Of a stretch of DNA of 64,000 bases, positions 11,244 to 23,805 are shown piece after piece; the first letter of the stretch is position 1; each line of letters begins with the position of its first letter. Below the pieces are notes generated by a model that did no database searches, was not told the origin of the DNA, and saw nothing but the letters and a program-made list of their open reading frames with translations. The stretch comes from Phyto melanocephala (Eukaryota; Arthropoda; Insecta; Diptera; Rhinophoridae), in the NCBI GenBank assembly GCA_941918925.1, contig OW799234.1:59624968-59688967 (forward strand), written 5' to 3'. A program made the position numbers and the translations under genes.

Positions 11244-11984
11244 CTTTAATAAAAGTTTACTATATTTCTAAAAGTTTTTCAAATTAATTAAACTAATATT
11301 TTAAAAGATAAAAAACCTTAATTATACTACTGCTATCAGTGGATACAGTTTTTTGTTTTATGTGACATATTATTTTGACATTTTTCTTAAAACGTTTTAG
11401 ATATCAAAAAATGGAAAAATCAAGATTATGATTAGAAAACTATTAAAATTAAATGTACAACAAAAAAAGAAAATCGTATGCAAGTTACACGGTTTGTTAT
11501 ATCAAAACTACCGGTTTGTTCGATCTTCGAAAAATGGACTTTTAAGAATAAACGGTTTCAGCAAAACAACAAAAACCAGTGAAATAAAAACCAATCGATC
11601 TCCCTATTACTTACACAATTGTTTATACAGCGACACTTCCATTAGGCGGACAATGTTCATTTAAGAATAGTATTGTATTTTCTTAACCGGACAACTACTT
11701 TGTACACACATATTGCAATGGTCCCTTCGCTGTCGCCTCAAGAGAGATTCCATTTTACATATAATTCATAAAGTCCACAAAAAATGCTTTTTAATAGTTT
11801 CAGAAATAGAAGAAGGAAACTCGTAACTCACAACACATAATATAAATACAGTGTGGTCCAAGCAAAACGCACAATATTAATATTAAATAAAACAAAAAGT
11901 TTTCGAAGAATTATCTAAATATTTTTTATTATATTAGAACGATCTATGACAATTATCTGTAAAAAAATATCGGTCAAATACTTA
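11244..11984. other. Spacer, nothing recognised
   Basis: The 78-codon frame at 11428-11664 is lysine-rich and has no domain I recognise. Confidence 0.4.
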
Positions 11985-13050
11985 CGACAGCTTTGATGGC
12001 ATATAATATTTGATTCATATTTTCCATGACACTGAGGTTCAATATCGTTAAGGTGCCGAATTATTTCCTTTTGTAGCTCCTAAATTGTTCTTGGCTTGTT
12101 GACGACACCTTTTCCTTTCAATACCTTAAAAAAATAGTAAACTTTGAAATGTTTCTAACTTATTAGTAGGCACCTAAAACGCATAGAATCTTTTTCAAAT
12201 ACTTATTTCATAGGCTGATCAATTATCTATTTTATGCCTTTCAAATATTATTTTGTTCAAAAGTTATGATTTTTGCAACGAAAAAACTCAAATGCTGACG
12301 CTAGATAACTCGCTTTTGAATTTCTAGCTTAAAAGAGCTATTGTTTCGTTCGCTGTGTGGCAAGTGACACCTTTGTGTTGAAACCAAATATCGTCCAGTT
12401 ATATACCCTCAGGCCACATAAAGCCCGTTATCATCTTGCTATAGCGAACACAATTTAACATAACTGCTTGTTTGGCCTCATTTTCGAAAATAATGACGCC
12501 GCCAGCCCATTAACCGCATCAAACAGTCATTCTTTTCGGATGAATCGGTTTTACAATAATCACTTGTGGATTCTCATTTGTACTTGAAATTATCAGCAGG
12601 CTCTTGAGTCAATTGAATGTTGTAAGAGTGTTAATTGAAATCTTTATTCAAAATTTGTATCAGTAATATTCTTGAGATATCTAATTGTTGGGCATTACGA
12701 CGAATCGAGGTTGACGGCTCTTCTGCCACACTATCGTGAACAACAACAGTGTTTTCCGCAAATCGAACTGGGTGAGCATCCACAAGTGTTTTCTACAAAC
12801 CTAGTTTGCTGAAATGTACACACAATTCCCCCGATTGTGATCACATTTGTTCGATTTAGGTGACAAAATGCATTTTGATTTAAGGGCCCATTTTTGTAAA
12901 AGGCTTCAGCAATCTTAACGCGCTGCTCGATTGTGTACCTCTCAATGCTGCAATTTGTCAAATACTGCAACAAAGAAATGTTAAATAAAGTTGATCCCAA
13001 AAATTTGACGCTAAGGTGTGACTCACAATTAACATTGTGCATTATGGTTG
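11985..13050 (-). pseudogene. Nearly full-span mariner-like transposase relic
   Basis: Reading right to left, the relic shows the helix-turn-helix start ERYTIEQRVKIAEAFYKNG (about 12960-12900) and TIGGIVCTFQQT. Then come SVAEEPSTSIRRNAQQL (about 12720-12670), a decayed middle, and DDIWFQHKGVTCHTANE (second aspartate region, Q and D changed, about 12390-12330). The C-terminus has VVNKPRTI, EIIRHLNDIEPQ and LTDIF (about 12110-11975). Several stops and frameshifts and an unrelated stretch between about 12130 and 12310 make it non-functional. It is the longest transposase footprint in the window and supplies the order for the shorter fragments. Terminal repeats were not resolved. Confidence 0.75.
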
Positions 13051-14254
13051 GATCACCTTTTACAATGGCTTGAAGATTATAACCGAATTTTAAGTAAAAA
13101 ATTTATTAATATATTTGTTGGGCAATTCTAGTTCATAGCTGTGCATTTCGAAATAATTTTTACGCTTAACTTTTATAACTCTAATAAAAAATTTCTTCAT
13201 ATAAAATCGAACAATAAATGATAATAATTATATAAGACCACTACTGTTTTTCTATTAGAAGATAAATTTCAAAGAAAACGGTAACTCTTCTCGTTATCAT
13301 TTAACATTTTCTATTTTTTATTTTATTTTTGGAAGGGGAAAGCATATAACAAAAGAAGGCAAACAGTCATTTCGTTGATAATTTATTGAGGTTGTCAAAT
13401 AAAACAATTACACTGCAACTGGTGTTAAGCTAGACAATGTAGTGACCAAACCCATAATCAGAGGTCACTCACACGTACATTTTTTGGAGCAACTAGAAAA
13501 TAGTGAATGAATATGACTATTCAAAGAATGCCCAAGAAAATTAATGAATCTATAGGTAGTTCGTTGGATGAAATTATAAATTTCGATTAGTTATTGTCTC
13601 ATTGTGTTACTTACCATAGAGGAAACTATAATTCACTCACTACATACATACATATTTACAATCAGGTGCAATCGGACATTTTATAAACAGAATTCTTTTC
13701 AGCGTTGCCAGAATAATATTTTTTTTGTTCTAAAATAATTGAAAATAATATATTAAGAGATATGAATACATATGAATAAATTAAAAATAATTATTTTATA
13801 TTAAGAAATTCAAATTAATTAATTTTTTTTTTTAATTTTGACATATTTTTATAAAAATTAATATTTACAAATTTATTCGCTACTTTGAATTGTCCTTTTA
13901 TCAGGAGGAATGAATACACATTAAACTGTATCAATAACATAAAACAGCTTTGATAGAATGACTTCTAGAGTTTTGTACGAAGGCAATGACAGCAAATCTC
14001 TTTTTATTTTTAGTGGAGTATTCTAACAAAATTGGAGAATGTTCAAGGAACTTTTACCACCAGTAGAGTAGGTCGAGGTAGTATATAATCACCTTTATTA
14101 TTCAACACGGTTTAAAGGTGTTAAAAAGGTGTTTAAAAATTTGGATACTATTTCAACCGTCCAAAATTTGAAAATGTTTAAGAAACTTGTTGGTCTGACT
14201 CATGCAAATGATAATAAACACATAGTATCAAAACAAAAATCACAATGATTAGTT
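13051..14254. other. Spacer, nothing firmly recognised
   Basis: AT-rich sequence. A possible hAT-like end (CAGCGTTGCCAGA at about 13701) has a weak partner at about 15816-15828, but no target duplication. Confidence 0.35.
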
Positions 14255-14800
14255 ATTTGGTGTACTTTATGAGCTGGTGAAATCATTAGTCCGTACTTAT
14301 TTAAAAACGATGCTGTTCAGAAGGCTTCAGTCAATGGTGGCCGCTATAGGGTCATTATTACTGACTTTTTATGAATTTAACAACCATGATGTGCATGAGC
14401 TGTAATTTCAACTAGGCAACGCAATATCGTCGTTCGTAAATTATTGTGTTCTATATGACACATAAAACATATACCTATAGAACACAATAATTTACGAACG
14501 ACGATATGTCAAACAGCTTGTGTCATAATTGATTTATTGAAGGAAACTTTTTGTAACCCCATAATTTCACGTTTCGGACCCGTGAATTGGCCTCGAAGAT
14601 CGTGCGATTTAATGCCGCTAGATTTTTTTCTGTGGGTAACCACTTGGAGAATAGTTTTCGCCGTGTTTTTGCCGATATACTGCCACAAATGTTTGAAAAA
14701 GTTATCGAAAATTGGACTTCAAGATATGTCAAAAGATTCTTATCAATTTAAAAAATTCATCTTTGGTTTATTTCATTTCGAAGTTTTATACCTCTATAAA
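14255..14800 (+). pseudogene. Mariner-like transposase, C-terminal half, interrupted by a palindrome
   Basis: It reads GEIISPYLFKND, VNGGRYR and DFL up to HEL.FQLGNA. There the QQDGATCHT motif is split by a perfect palindrome (14424-14507). The frame resumes with CQTA, IIDLLKE, PVNWPRRSCDLMPLDFFLWV (third catalytic aspartate) and the C-terminal FAVFLPIYCHKCLKKLSKI. Full members continue to about residue 350; here only residues from about the middle of the catalytic domain remain. A new TA-flanked element starts 40 bases downstream. Confidence 0.75.
14424..14507. mobile_element. Perfect 31-bp inverted repeat insertion (foldback/mini-MITE)
   Basis: Arms 14424-14454 and 14477-14507 are exact reverse complements (ATATCGTCGTTCGTAAATTA and 11 more bases), with a 22-base loop. 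It sits exactly inside the mariner QQDGATCHT codons, so it is an insertion into a transposase gene. The ends ATATCG/CGATAT would allow a TA or AT target duplication. Confidence 0.8.
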
Positions 14801-14839
14801 AACACCCTTCATTTTGTAAATGACTAACAAAAATATATA

Positions 14840-15388
14840 AAGGGTCCGCCATCTAACGTTTTTTTTTATAGTGCTTATTTCGTGAATGGTAACACTTAGC
14901 TCATGTCTGATTTGACAGATAATTAGTTTTATCCTTCCGCTGAACGAATATGGTTGTGTATATGCTTGAACAACGCTGGGAAATATTGCGACATTACTTC
15001 GGCCGATTTTGCAAAAAAAGTCATATTTTCAGATGAAGCTCATCTTGATCTTGGCGGGTATGTAAACAAGCAAAATTGTCGCATGTGGGGCACAGAAAAC
15101 CCCCACGTATACATTGAAAAGCCGATACACCCAAAACGAGTCACTGTTTGGTGCGGATTTTGGTCCAGAGGCATAATTCGGTCATTTTTCTTCGGAAATG
15201 AGCAAGTAGTGGCCGTAGTCAATGGCGATCGTTATCAGGCTATGTTGAATGAATTTTTGTTCACAAAATTAAAGAGGAGGATATTTGCAACATTTGGTTT
15301 CAACAGGACGGCGCTACGTGCCACACAGCCGAAGCTACCCTTTTTTTTATAGCATTTTCAAAAAAGAAAAATTATTTGGCGAACCCTA
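14840..15388 (+). mobile_element. GGGTCCGCC mariner-like element, copy F1 (doubly deleted derivative)
   Basis: TA, then AAGGGTCCGCCATCTAACG at the left; TTATTTGGCGAACCC and TA at the right. It encodes MVVYMLEQRWEILRHYF (14950), then by direct fusion the catalytic start ADFAKKVIFSDEAHLDLGG with YVNKQNC and WGTENPHVYIEKP. VTVWCGFWSRGII and VNGDRYQAMLNEFLF follow, up to WFQQDGATCHTAEAT in a shifted frame. The region between the DNA-binding helix and the first aspartate, and everything after EAT, is missing. Copy F3 has both junctions in common, so this is a mobilised deletion derivative (MITE-like). Confidence 0.85.
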
Positions 15389-16014
15389 TATTTATTTTAG
15401 ATATCTGTATACACACATGGTAATATTTTTTATATATATCCAATTTACAACCTATCGGAGAAGTTGTACAACAGTTCTAAATTATTAAAGTTTTACATAA
15501 GAGCAAAAAATTTTTGTAATGATTGAAGAAAATAAAAGAAGTTTCAGTTGATTTGATAATGGTAATGTAAAATTATTTACATCGATCAAAGTGTTAGACA
15601 AGTTGAGAACCGTTAAAGATTGTCAAAGATTTGAGATTATATATCAAAAAAGTCTCAATTTGTTATTTATATGTGTTTTGGATTTGTTAATAAAAACTAA
15701 ATGTTTGTGTTAATTATATTATTATGTTTTAAATAAATTACAAACTTTATTAAATATCGATCCTACCAAAATTTGTTTTCTAAGTATCTGTTAAATGATG
15801 ATTTTCTGTTAAGAAATGTCTGGCAACGTTACTCACTTCACACTATATTTTTCTTTACAATAGTAGGATTTGCTTTTTTAAGGGATATTTAGTACTAAAG
15901 AAGCCATTTGTTAATTGTTCTAATTGTTGTTTAGATGGTCGTCGGTGGTACAACACCTATTATTTGTGAATGTTTTTTTTTTCTTGGTAACTTCGATTTT
16001 CTCTGGCCAGTGTG
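15389..16014. other. Spacer, nothing recognised
   Basis: AT-rich; no domain or repeat ends other than the weak TCTGGCAACG at about 15816. Confidence 0.4.
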
Positions 16015-16222
16015 TCAAAATTTGGTCTGCATCGTAAATAAATTACAACATTCTATTGTTACAGCATTGATTGCTGGAAAATGCTAAAAGAGAAAAACAA
16101 AGCAAATTGTTTTTGTACGAGTACAATTTTTATTTAGATATTTCTAAAAGATTAATTTTACTTACTGCTACTGCACCTACTAAAAACAATGGCAATAGAA
16201 ACAGGAAGGAAATGTCACCATA
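16015..16222 (-). other. Possible two-exon short frame with a fly-sized intron (speculative)
   Basis: The minus strand has an open hydrophobic stretch YGDISFLFLLPLFLVGAVA (16222-16166), directly followed by a strong donor GTAAGTAAA. After 82 bases there is a pyrimidine tract and acceptor CTCTTTTAG (16084). Joined, the frame continues HFPAINAVTIECC, then NLFTMQTKF and a stop at 16015. Intron size, splice consensus and preserved phase fit a fly gene, and the first exon would form a membrane or signal segment. There is no ATG in frame; a stop lies two codons upstream, so another exon would be needed. Chance is a serious alternative. Confidence 0.15.
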
Positions 16223-16974
16223 CTTTTAATTGCGTGTTTTTATAAATATCAAGGACACCTTACAATTAGCACTTATTATGGTTAATTGTTTAGGTTGCAT
16301 ATCTTGTCAACATTTTAAAGGAAATTTTCTTAAGTTGTCAATTTTGGCTACTGTTGGCAGAAAAATAAAAACATCGTGTGAAAAATCTAAAATATTCTGG
16401 TTTCAAGTTCCTAGGTGGTCTTTGTGCTTATGGGTTGACATAGTTTAAGTATAATGGATATAATACATTTAATAGGATCAGTCAAAAATAATATTGGAAT
16501 TTAATTAGTCTATATCTTTGAACCTGGGTAATTTTTATTTTTTACAGAAATTACAAAAAGAGCGATATTGTAATATTTTAATGATTTTATTGATACCAGC
16601 AAATTAGTCAGACATTAAAACATACAGAGATGTAACAAAAAGAGGAATATAAAACAATTTACACTTACAATATTAAGATATATCTTTGAATAAACACGGT
16701 TTTAAAATATTTTGGGGCAACTTCGTGTTCCGTGACAGCAGTAATTTATCATTTTATATATAAATTGGCAAGACGATTTTTTGTTACGAATACGCAGCTT
16801 ACGCTCGATATTACAACAAATTTTAATAAAAATACACCATTTTTGTTCAGATATGCAGATATGTATTTTAGGAGTTACAAGCGATTAAAGTTGCTACCAT
16901 ATATGTGTAAAAAATAAAAAAAAAATAATTAAATAACGATCGATTGGGACGACCGCAGAATATAATAGAATATA
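16223..16974. other. Spacer, nothing recognised
   Basis: AT-rich sequence without repeats or motifs that I can identify. Confidence 0.4.
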
Positions 16975-17298
16975 CAGTCGTGTCTGGATATAGTGAACAC
17001 CCGATAAAGTGAACACCAACATTTTTGCATGGAGTACTCTAAATAGAGAAAAACTCGAATAGTGAACAAAATTTTGAAAACAACTTCAACAACAATTCTT
17101 TTATTAAACTTAAATACATATGTACATATATTTCTTTTTTGTACAAATTGTTTCTAATCAGCTATTGCATTTACATGTATGTATTTTTAGTAAATAAAAC
17201 GAGTTTTTGAACAAAAATTTCAACCTTGATATAGAGAACAACCTGGATACTATGAACAAGCCTTGCAAAAATTAGTTCACTATATCCAGACACGACTG
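16975..17298. mobile_element. Pogo/Tigger-like MITE, 324 bp
   Basis: Perfect 24-bp terminal inverted repeats (CAGTCGTGTCTGGATATAGT plus GAAC, 16975-16998 and 17275-17298) are flanked by TA on both sides (16973-16974, 17299-17300). CAG...CTG termini with TA duplication are the usual signature of the pogo branch of Tc1/mariner. The inner motif AGTGAACACC repeats next to the left end. It has no coding capacity. Confidence 0.85.
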
Positions 17299-20200
17299 TA
17301 TATATTAATAGACATGTTGATTTCATGTAAAACAGTTTACGCACACATAATTTAATCGATTTTAATAAAATAGGAATCTTTCTACAAATGTGAAACATCT
17401 ATTAAAATCGTATCCTATTAAAATTTTTATCGTATTATAGAATTTATAAGCATTTATAAGTTGCTACTAACACACAAGCAAACAACACGTCACCAAGTCA
17501 CCACTTCTTTCGAGTATTTTGTTGACTTTTTGGTGATATTGTTGACATTTTTCACACTTTCAAATAATAAACAGAAAAAAATTCAAGGTTTGACAGCAAA
17601 ACTATTTTAGATGATAAACTGTAGTAACTTTTTCATTTCAAATAAAATTTTAATTTAATGAGATAAAAAGTACCAAAAGTGCTGACTAGAATTACTAAAA
17701 TGAACTAGTAAATACCTGGTTTCAATGTCGCCATATGATCCAATAAGAACTACCTAGTTTTACTATAGACATTTCCTCCAGGATTGTTTTAGCGGAAAAG
17801 ACTTTATTATGTGTATGGTAAAAAAATGTAAAAGATGTTTTTCGTTTTTTTCTGATTTAAATTTGCTGTTTACATGTATTGGATTTGCTTCCAAATTAAG
17901 GATTGTTTTTCCTGATTTAGCGTTTTGTAGGAATAAGACACAATGTTGTGGGGACCAGCAAATCGGTGCCGGCTTAGCTATTTTATATAAATCAATAATA
18001 AATATTTCATTAAGGGTCATAAACTTGAAATATAATAAGATGGTAAGTTAATCTTTTAGAGTATTTTCTGCGGTGATGGAAATTTTAAATGCATTCGCCA
18101 CTTTAGTGGGCTAAAATTAAAGAAAGCTCCAAAATATTTGCGTAATTAAAATGGAAAAATTTATTAAATTAAAAAACATAAAAGAGATTTATATATATAA
18201 AAATATTATGATCGCCACCAATTTGATGGCGTATACGTATTCTTTATTCAATTTGTTGAATTATATTTATATCTTTTTCTTAATATTTATGTTTAATATA
18301 GTTTAAAAGTACGCATTAAAATTTAAGGAAAATTTACTGGTCGTTTTTTCAAGTATAAAAAAGGTTATACCATAAAGTGTCGATTATAAAATTCGCCTAA
18401 GTTACCTGTTAATAATTTTGATCCTTTACATCAATAGGCTCTATGGAAAATTAATTTCAAATTAGCGTTTTGAAACCTGATTTATATTACACAGATGCAA
18501 GGACATCGCTTGCAACATTGCGAGTTACGCGGCTGAGCTGCAGGCGCAGCTTTTAAAAAATAACTATTAAATCAAAATTGATGTTACTTTTCACGTTGCG
18601 TCGATTTTACGCATATGCCACGAACAGCAAAGGTCATCTTTTAAGCGCCTAATAGGCAAATCAAATATGATAACCAATTTGAAAAGAAAGCAGTCAACCC
18701 GTACGTTAAACAATTCTAGATTGACATCAGTAATATTGTTACAATGTGCCGTGCACAAAGTTTTGAGCCACACGCAAAGACCACCACTATTAAAGAGTAA
18801 AAGATTTTTAGTCGATTGAGTAGGTTCAAAAAATCGTTCGCTATAAAGCGTAGGCCATAATGGACATTATACATGAACGATATCATGCAAATTGATCACT
18901 AAGATCTTGCAATTTTGCTCCGCTAAATTTAGAGGGTAATCCTTTTAATGCATTATTAAAGTTAATGAAAATTTTACCTCTCGACTAATAATGGACTTTT
19001 TGGGAGACATATAAAAATGTGCTGTTTTGCAAAAAGGTTTTTTTGTTTAAGTTCACATACACACACTGTCTAATGCAATTTTGTCAATTAAATTTTAAAC
19101 CGCTTTATTAAACGTTAATTTTTATGATTAAGGCTTTTAGTTGGGTATAAGGAACTTTAGAAATCCTTTTGCCAACCCTAAATGGACAGCAAGACCTAAA
19201 ACTTAATTTCGCAAATAAATTTCTTCAATAAATTACTTCTAAACGTTTTACAAATTGTTTTTATGAAAAGTCCAACCCGCTAACCAGACACAAAAAATCC
19301 TTTTAATCAATGTTTCTTTGTAAAGAATTCCAAACATTTTTTGAATTTCCGTTTTTTTTTTGCATACAAATGACATAAATTTATTAAATTAAATCCAGTT
19401 AAAAATTCTTTAGTTATTTTTTTTTTTGTTGAAACAATATTGAAAAAATCAATAATATAAAATATTTTTTTTTACGAATCGTACGATACATACTTACACA
19501 CATATATATTAATAAATGTGTTTCACAGCGCTAATCCTAAATATTGAAATAATGTTTTTTTTTTGGGAAAATAAACAAAAAAAAGACAAAATAAAACACA
19601 TAATAAAGTAATCGATCTGAATATCCTTAATCGGCTACTTTATTTCATCTAGTTTATGTTTTATTTTTTTAAACTTTTTGAAAACTACCGAACAAAATTC
19701 CAATAATATGTGATCATTTTTTGGAAATATGAGAGATAACAGACTAACTTTTATAGTCACCTATCGTCATATATGTATATGAACATATATTTATGTATAA
19801 AAATTTGTGTATAAATGCTTTGTGTATCTGGTCTTTATCTGGTGACTTTGTTTAAGCACTTTAACTGATTGGTGGCAAGACACTTTTCATAATACATACA
19901 ACTATTTTTGCTTTTCTTTCGATTGTAAGAAAAAAGAGAAGCAAAAAAAAAAAACAAAAACAGAAGCGTAACGAAACAGATAGAGTGTGCAAAGATATGA
20001 TCGAAATATATTAAAATACAACAACAATCAACATCAATGATAAAAACAAAATGAAATAAAAAGATTCCAGATAAAATAAATCGAATAAAATAAAAAAAAA
20101 GTGGCAAGAAAAACACGCAAACAAACAAATAGTGGAGTATGTATGTATCAGCGTATATACATCCATATACATATTTTCAACACGAGAATGTACGCACGCA

Positions 20201-21316
20201 CGCGCACACATAATTAGAGTTATTTCTACTTATAGGCGTGTTGCTTAACAAATTTGTTAAGAGCTCCAGTAGAGAGCGGTATCTTTTGGTCATACCAACC
20301 ATATTTATAAGCACAAATGTGTGTATACTGTGTGTATGCAAAATTTTTATTTGTATGCTGGTGTGTACCTTTAAACCGTTCAACATTTAGCAAAGGAGCC
20401 AAATAAGGATCATTTACTTGCATACATGGATACTTATAAAAAAAATGTTAAGTGTTGTATGTGGCAAAACTGAATATCTGACAGTCCTTTTCCAGCGGGT
20501 TTAGAAACAACAAAACTTTAACGGCTGCTACTTCTAGCAACGCCGTGCAGTCTCGCAGAGTTTATTAGTTGCAAAGGTATTGCCTGTGAGGCCATAAGAC
20601 TTTGTGGTGGGGCATAAAAATGACCATGTCAGGAATGTCCATAAATTTCATAAGCAAATGAAAAAGAACTGCCTTTTTCACCTGAAAAAATGAATATAAA
20701 TGAGAGCTGCACAGTGGGTTGCATGTGCAAAATTTAAAACATGTGTTTAAAAATTTGAATTTAAATCTAAAGATCAATTTCATTTATTTTAAATTTTTTA
20801 TACAATTTCTTATTACGTTTATATCAATTAAATATTCTCTTAATTGTAAGTAAATGTATGTAAAAAATAAATGTTTGAGAAAGTAAATTTTGTATTTGCA
20901 AAAAAAAAAAAAAACGAAAAAAATCTTTGCACACCTTTGAAAATAAAGTATTTCTGCAAGCTGATTTCGTATACCTAAACAATATCAATTTCTGTTACAA
21001 TAACATAAGCAACACGTCTAAAGCGACAAATATGTTATCGAAATTTATAAATTCTAAGCCCATAGTGCTAGTACTAAAAAACAACTTTTAGTGTCATCAT
21101 CTCGTACTCTGCAGAACGAAACGACAAAAATGGAATAAACTTTTTTATTTGTGCAACATTATTATTCGATAAAAATTATAAGAAACAATCATAATGTTCA
21201 GTGGACTATAAAGTAATACGGTGGAAGAATGACAGCAACGAAATAAAAAAAAGAAGTGAAATACGCAGCTTCTTACAAAGGCTCAAATGCCGACATTAAG
21301 TTTTTTATGTCTTTTC

Positions 21317-21348
<32 letters not shown>

Positions 21349-23006
21349 ACCATTTAATGCGTTCGATGGTCATAATGCAGTGACAGTCTAAAGGTGTGGT
21401 AACTGCCGACAGGCTGTCGTTTGAGTCTAAATGACTGACTGTAGCTTATTTTTTGGGACAAAAATAACAATAACAAAAAATCACATTGACTCACTCACCT
21501 GAGTTTTTTGTAAATCAGTAGGGAGTACAAAGAAAAAAACATCGTATATTTTTTACAATATAAAAGCTAAACAAGATTTCGATCGACCTCCTGGTGCAGT
21601 AGCATTTAACATCTGTTCTTGTTATTTGATTACTGCTTATTGGGAATAGTATTCCTCTGTATATGTTTGTAAATTTTTCTGTTTTGTTTGTATAATTTCA
21701 TACATGTATGTATGTACTTATGTATTTTTTTGTTTCGTTAACTTTAAAGTTATACTAATAAAACACCAACAGCAACAACAAAAATATTTAAGTATGAAAA
21801 AAGGGCCTACCATGGAAAATAATATTAATACTTTACGAAAATAAAAACAAACATAAAACAAATAAGTCACGAGAAAAGATTTCCCGCATAATAAATTATC
21901 GACGTGCATTGAAATGTGGCTTAATGCGCTTCTGTGCAACGCTTTAAAGCTCCATCGTCACAACACACATTCATTCACTCACTCACTCACTCACTTACTC
22001 ACACAACAATGTTCTACTCCCCACAAGCTGTTGTTGTACGTTTTTCTTGGTTTATCCATCTGTGTCCACTGTGTTTCGTGTATTTGTGTGCTTCTACTGA
22101 CCACATGTAATAAATACCAATAAACAAATACTTTTTCATTACACAGTGTGTAACGTGAACAGAAGCACAGTGTCTCAATTCGCAGTCTATTAAGCCTTTA
22201 AATTAAAAGTATTTGTACAGCATATGATGTTACACGCAGAAACTTTACATTTCACATTTTCACAAAACAAGAATTTATCTGGGGGTCTTGTATACAAAAT
22301 AAAAAATTCAAACTTTAGACGAAGTTTAAAATTGTTTCTTAAAAAAACAAGGAAAATTTTCTATTTCTTTTCAACACATTTGAAAAAATGCTAGAAAAAT
22401 TAAAAAAAAATTAACAATATTTTTTAAAAGTTTTTTTTAATATTAAATATTTATAGAAAGGACCTAGCAGGACCTAGCTTGTTAAACTTTCACATCGATT
22501 TATTAATTACCTGAATGACTATATTTATTGAAAATTTCAAGTGCCAAGCCTACCTTCTGTACAACGTATTTATTACTGCATATCGAGGTAACTTTAGAAA
22601 TATAACTGCTTTAATTTTTTGTAAATTGATTTATTATTATCAGTCCAGTCAAATATGGAAGAAATCCAAAATCCAAAACAAATTTAATAAGGCTAATTAT
22701 TATATATCTGGAGAAATCATTGGAGTAACTAAACTAGACCATTGTTATTGCCATCCCCAGAATTTGAAAAAATTAACTATTGAAATTTAATATACAGAAC
22801 AATTTTTTTATACGTTTGCAACCACCATACAAAATTTGTAACAACTCTAGTGGGTGAAATAATAGTCAATGCACTAAAATATGTATATGGTCCAAATCGA
22901 AACTGTGGTGTGTAAATCATATACGAAATGAAAAAAATAGTCTTTTAACTTTATACAAATGACTTTTAATGGAGTATGCGTGGCTTTTTCTGCGAAGTTT
23001 ATAATA
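17299..23006. other. 5.7-kb stretch almost free of recognised transposons
   Basis: It is AT-rich single-copy-looking DNA. It contains a run of 26 T (21317-21342), a CACT microsatellite (about 21969-22002), a small hairpin with arms AATAAAGTAATCGAT / ATCGGCTACTTTATT (about 19600-19645), and a repeat fragment at 22725-22795. The frame at 17809-18051 and the others here show no domain. This is the best place to look for host regulatory DNA or an unannotated transcript. Confidence 0.45.
22725..22795. repeat. Fragment of a low-copy dispersed repeat
   Basis: GTAACTA..CTAGACCATT, CCCAGAATTT and AAAAAATTAACTATT occur in the same order at 39478-39585, where the segment is longer. Family unknown. Confidence 0.4.
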
Positions 23007-23805
23007 TTTTTATACCCTTCACCTGTGGTGCACAAGGGTATATATAGCTTTGTCATTACGTTTGTAATTTCTACAATTTTCATTTCCGACCCCATAAAGT
23101 ACATATTTTCTGAAAGCTTATGAATAGAGGAGTCGATTAAGCCCTGACCGTCTGTCCGTCTATCCGTCTGCCCGTCTGTCCGTGTGTTGGTTGAAATCAA
23201 CTTTTAGAAGCAACTATATGTTTCTCAGATCTGTATATGGTATCAATCTCTTGGAAATATTCAGGAATGAATCGCTTTTGAAATTCAGCACAATCGCCCC
23301 ATAACTTTCTGAGATATGAGCAAAAAACCACGACCACCTCGTTTTTTTCACAATTACAACAACAACATACATACATACATACATGTAAAAAACATACCAA
23401 ACAAAAAAAAATTACAAAAAAAAAAAAATATTAAAAATAAGAAAAAAATAATAAAAAAAACTACAAAAAAAAATTTTTAAAAAATTTAAAAAAAAAATTT
23501 TCAAAAAATTTAAAAAAAAAATTTCAAAAAATTTAAAAAAAAATTTTCAAAAATTTTGTTTAAAAAAAATTTTTTAAAAAAATTTAAAAAAAAATAATAA
23601 AATATAAATAATATATTAAATAAAAAAAAATAAAATTTTTTTTGGCTCAGCTGGGATTCGATGCCACATTTATTCTAACGTGTACGTATGTATGCACGTA
23701 TTTTATATGGGATGAATGGTGATACAAACAATTGTTATTGCATGACTACACGTTGTGAAGGGTATATAAGATTCGACACGGCCGAATATAGCACTGTTAC
23801 TTGTT
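23007..23805 (+). mobile_element. Family B HINE, copy B1 (short form with A/T tract)
   Basis: The head is TTTTTATACCCTTCACC, then GTGGTGCACAAGGGTATATA and TTTGTCATTACG. A (GTCY)n tract at about 23148-23185 and AGATATGAGCAAAAAACCAC follow. The inserted tRNA-like/A-T segment comes next, then ACTACACGTTGTGAAGGGTA. The stem-loop ATTCGACACGGCCGAAT and TACTTGTT close the element. The organisation is that of a Helentron-associated element; no protein is encoded. Confidence 0.85.
23400..23693 (-). repeat. tRNA-like segment with long A/T tail inside B1
   Basis: On the minus strand it reads GTTAGAATAAATGTGGCATC then GAATCCCAGCTGAGCC, followed by about 240 bases made only of A and T runs. GG.ATCGAATCCC resembles a polymerase III B box, so a SINE-like origin is possible. 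In B3 and B10 the same segment is oriented the other way relative to the element. Confidence 0.5.

Noticed and set aside
13700..15830. Possible 2.1-kb hAT element between CAGCGTTGCCAGA and TCTGGCAACG
   Set aside because: Ends match at only about 10 positions and no 8-bp target duplication is present.
19835..20423. Cluster of overlapping minus-strand frames with hydrophobic and HTYTH-type text
   Set aside because: Driven by A-rich and CATA microsatellite sequence; frames overlap each other without a consistent model.
20565..20783. 72-codon minus-strand frame
   Set aside because: No recognisable domain and no supporting splice structure.
22874..23200. Open frames rich in TDGQTDRRTDGQ (also at 2226, 62105 and 33180)
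   Set aside because: They are translations of the (GTCY)n microsatellite inside HINE elements, not proteins.
23197..23400. Cysteine-rich frame HVCMYVCCCCNC (also 62105-62533)
   Set aside because: Produced by the CAACAACATACATAC repeat of family B short forms.
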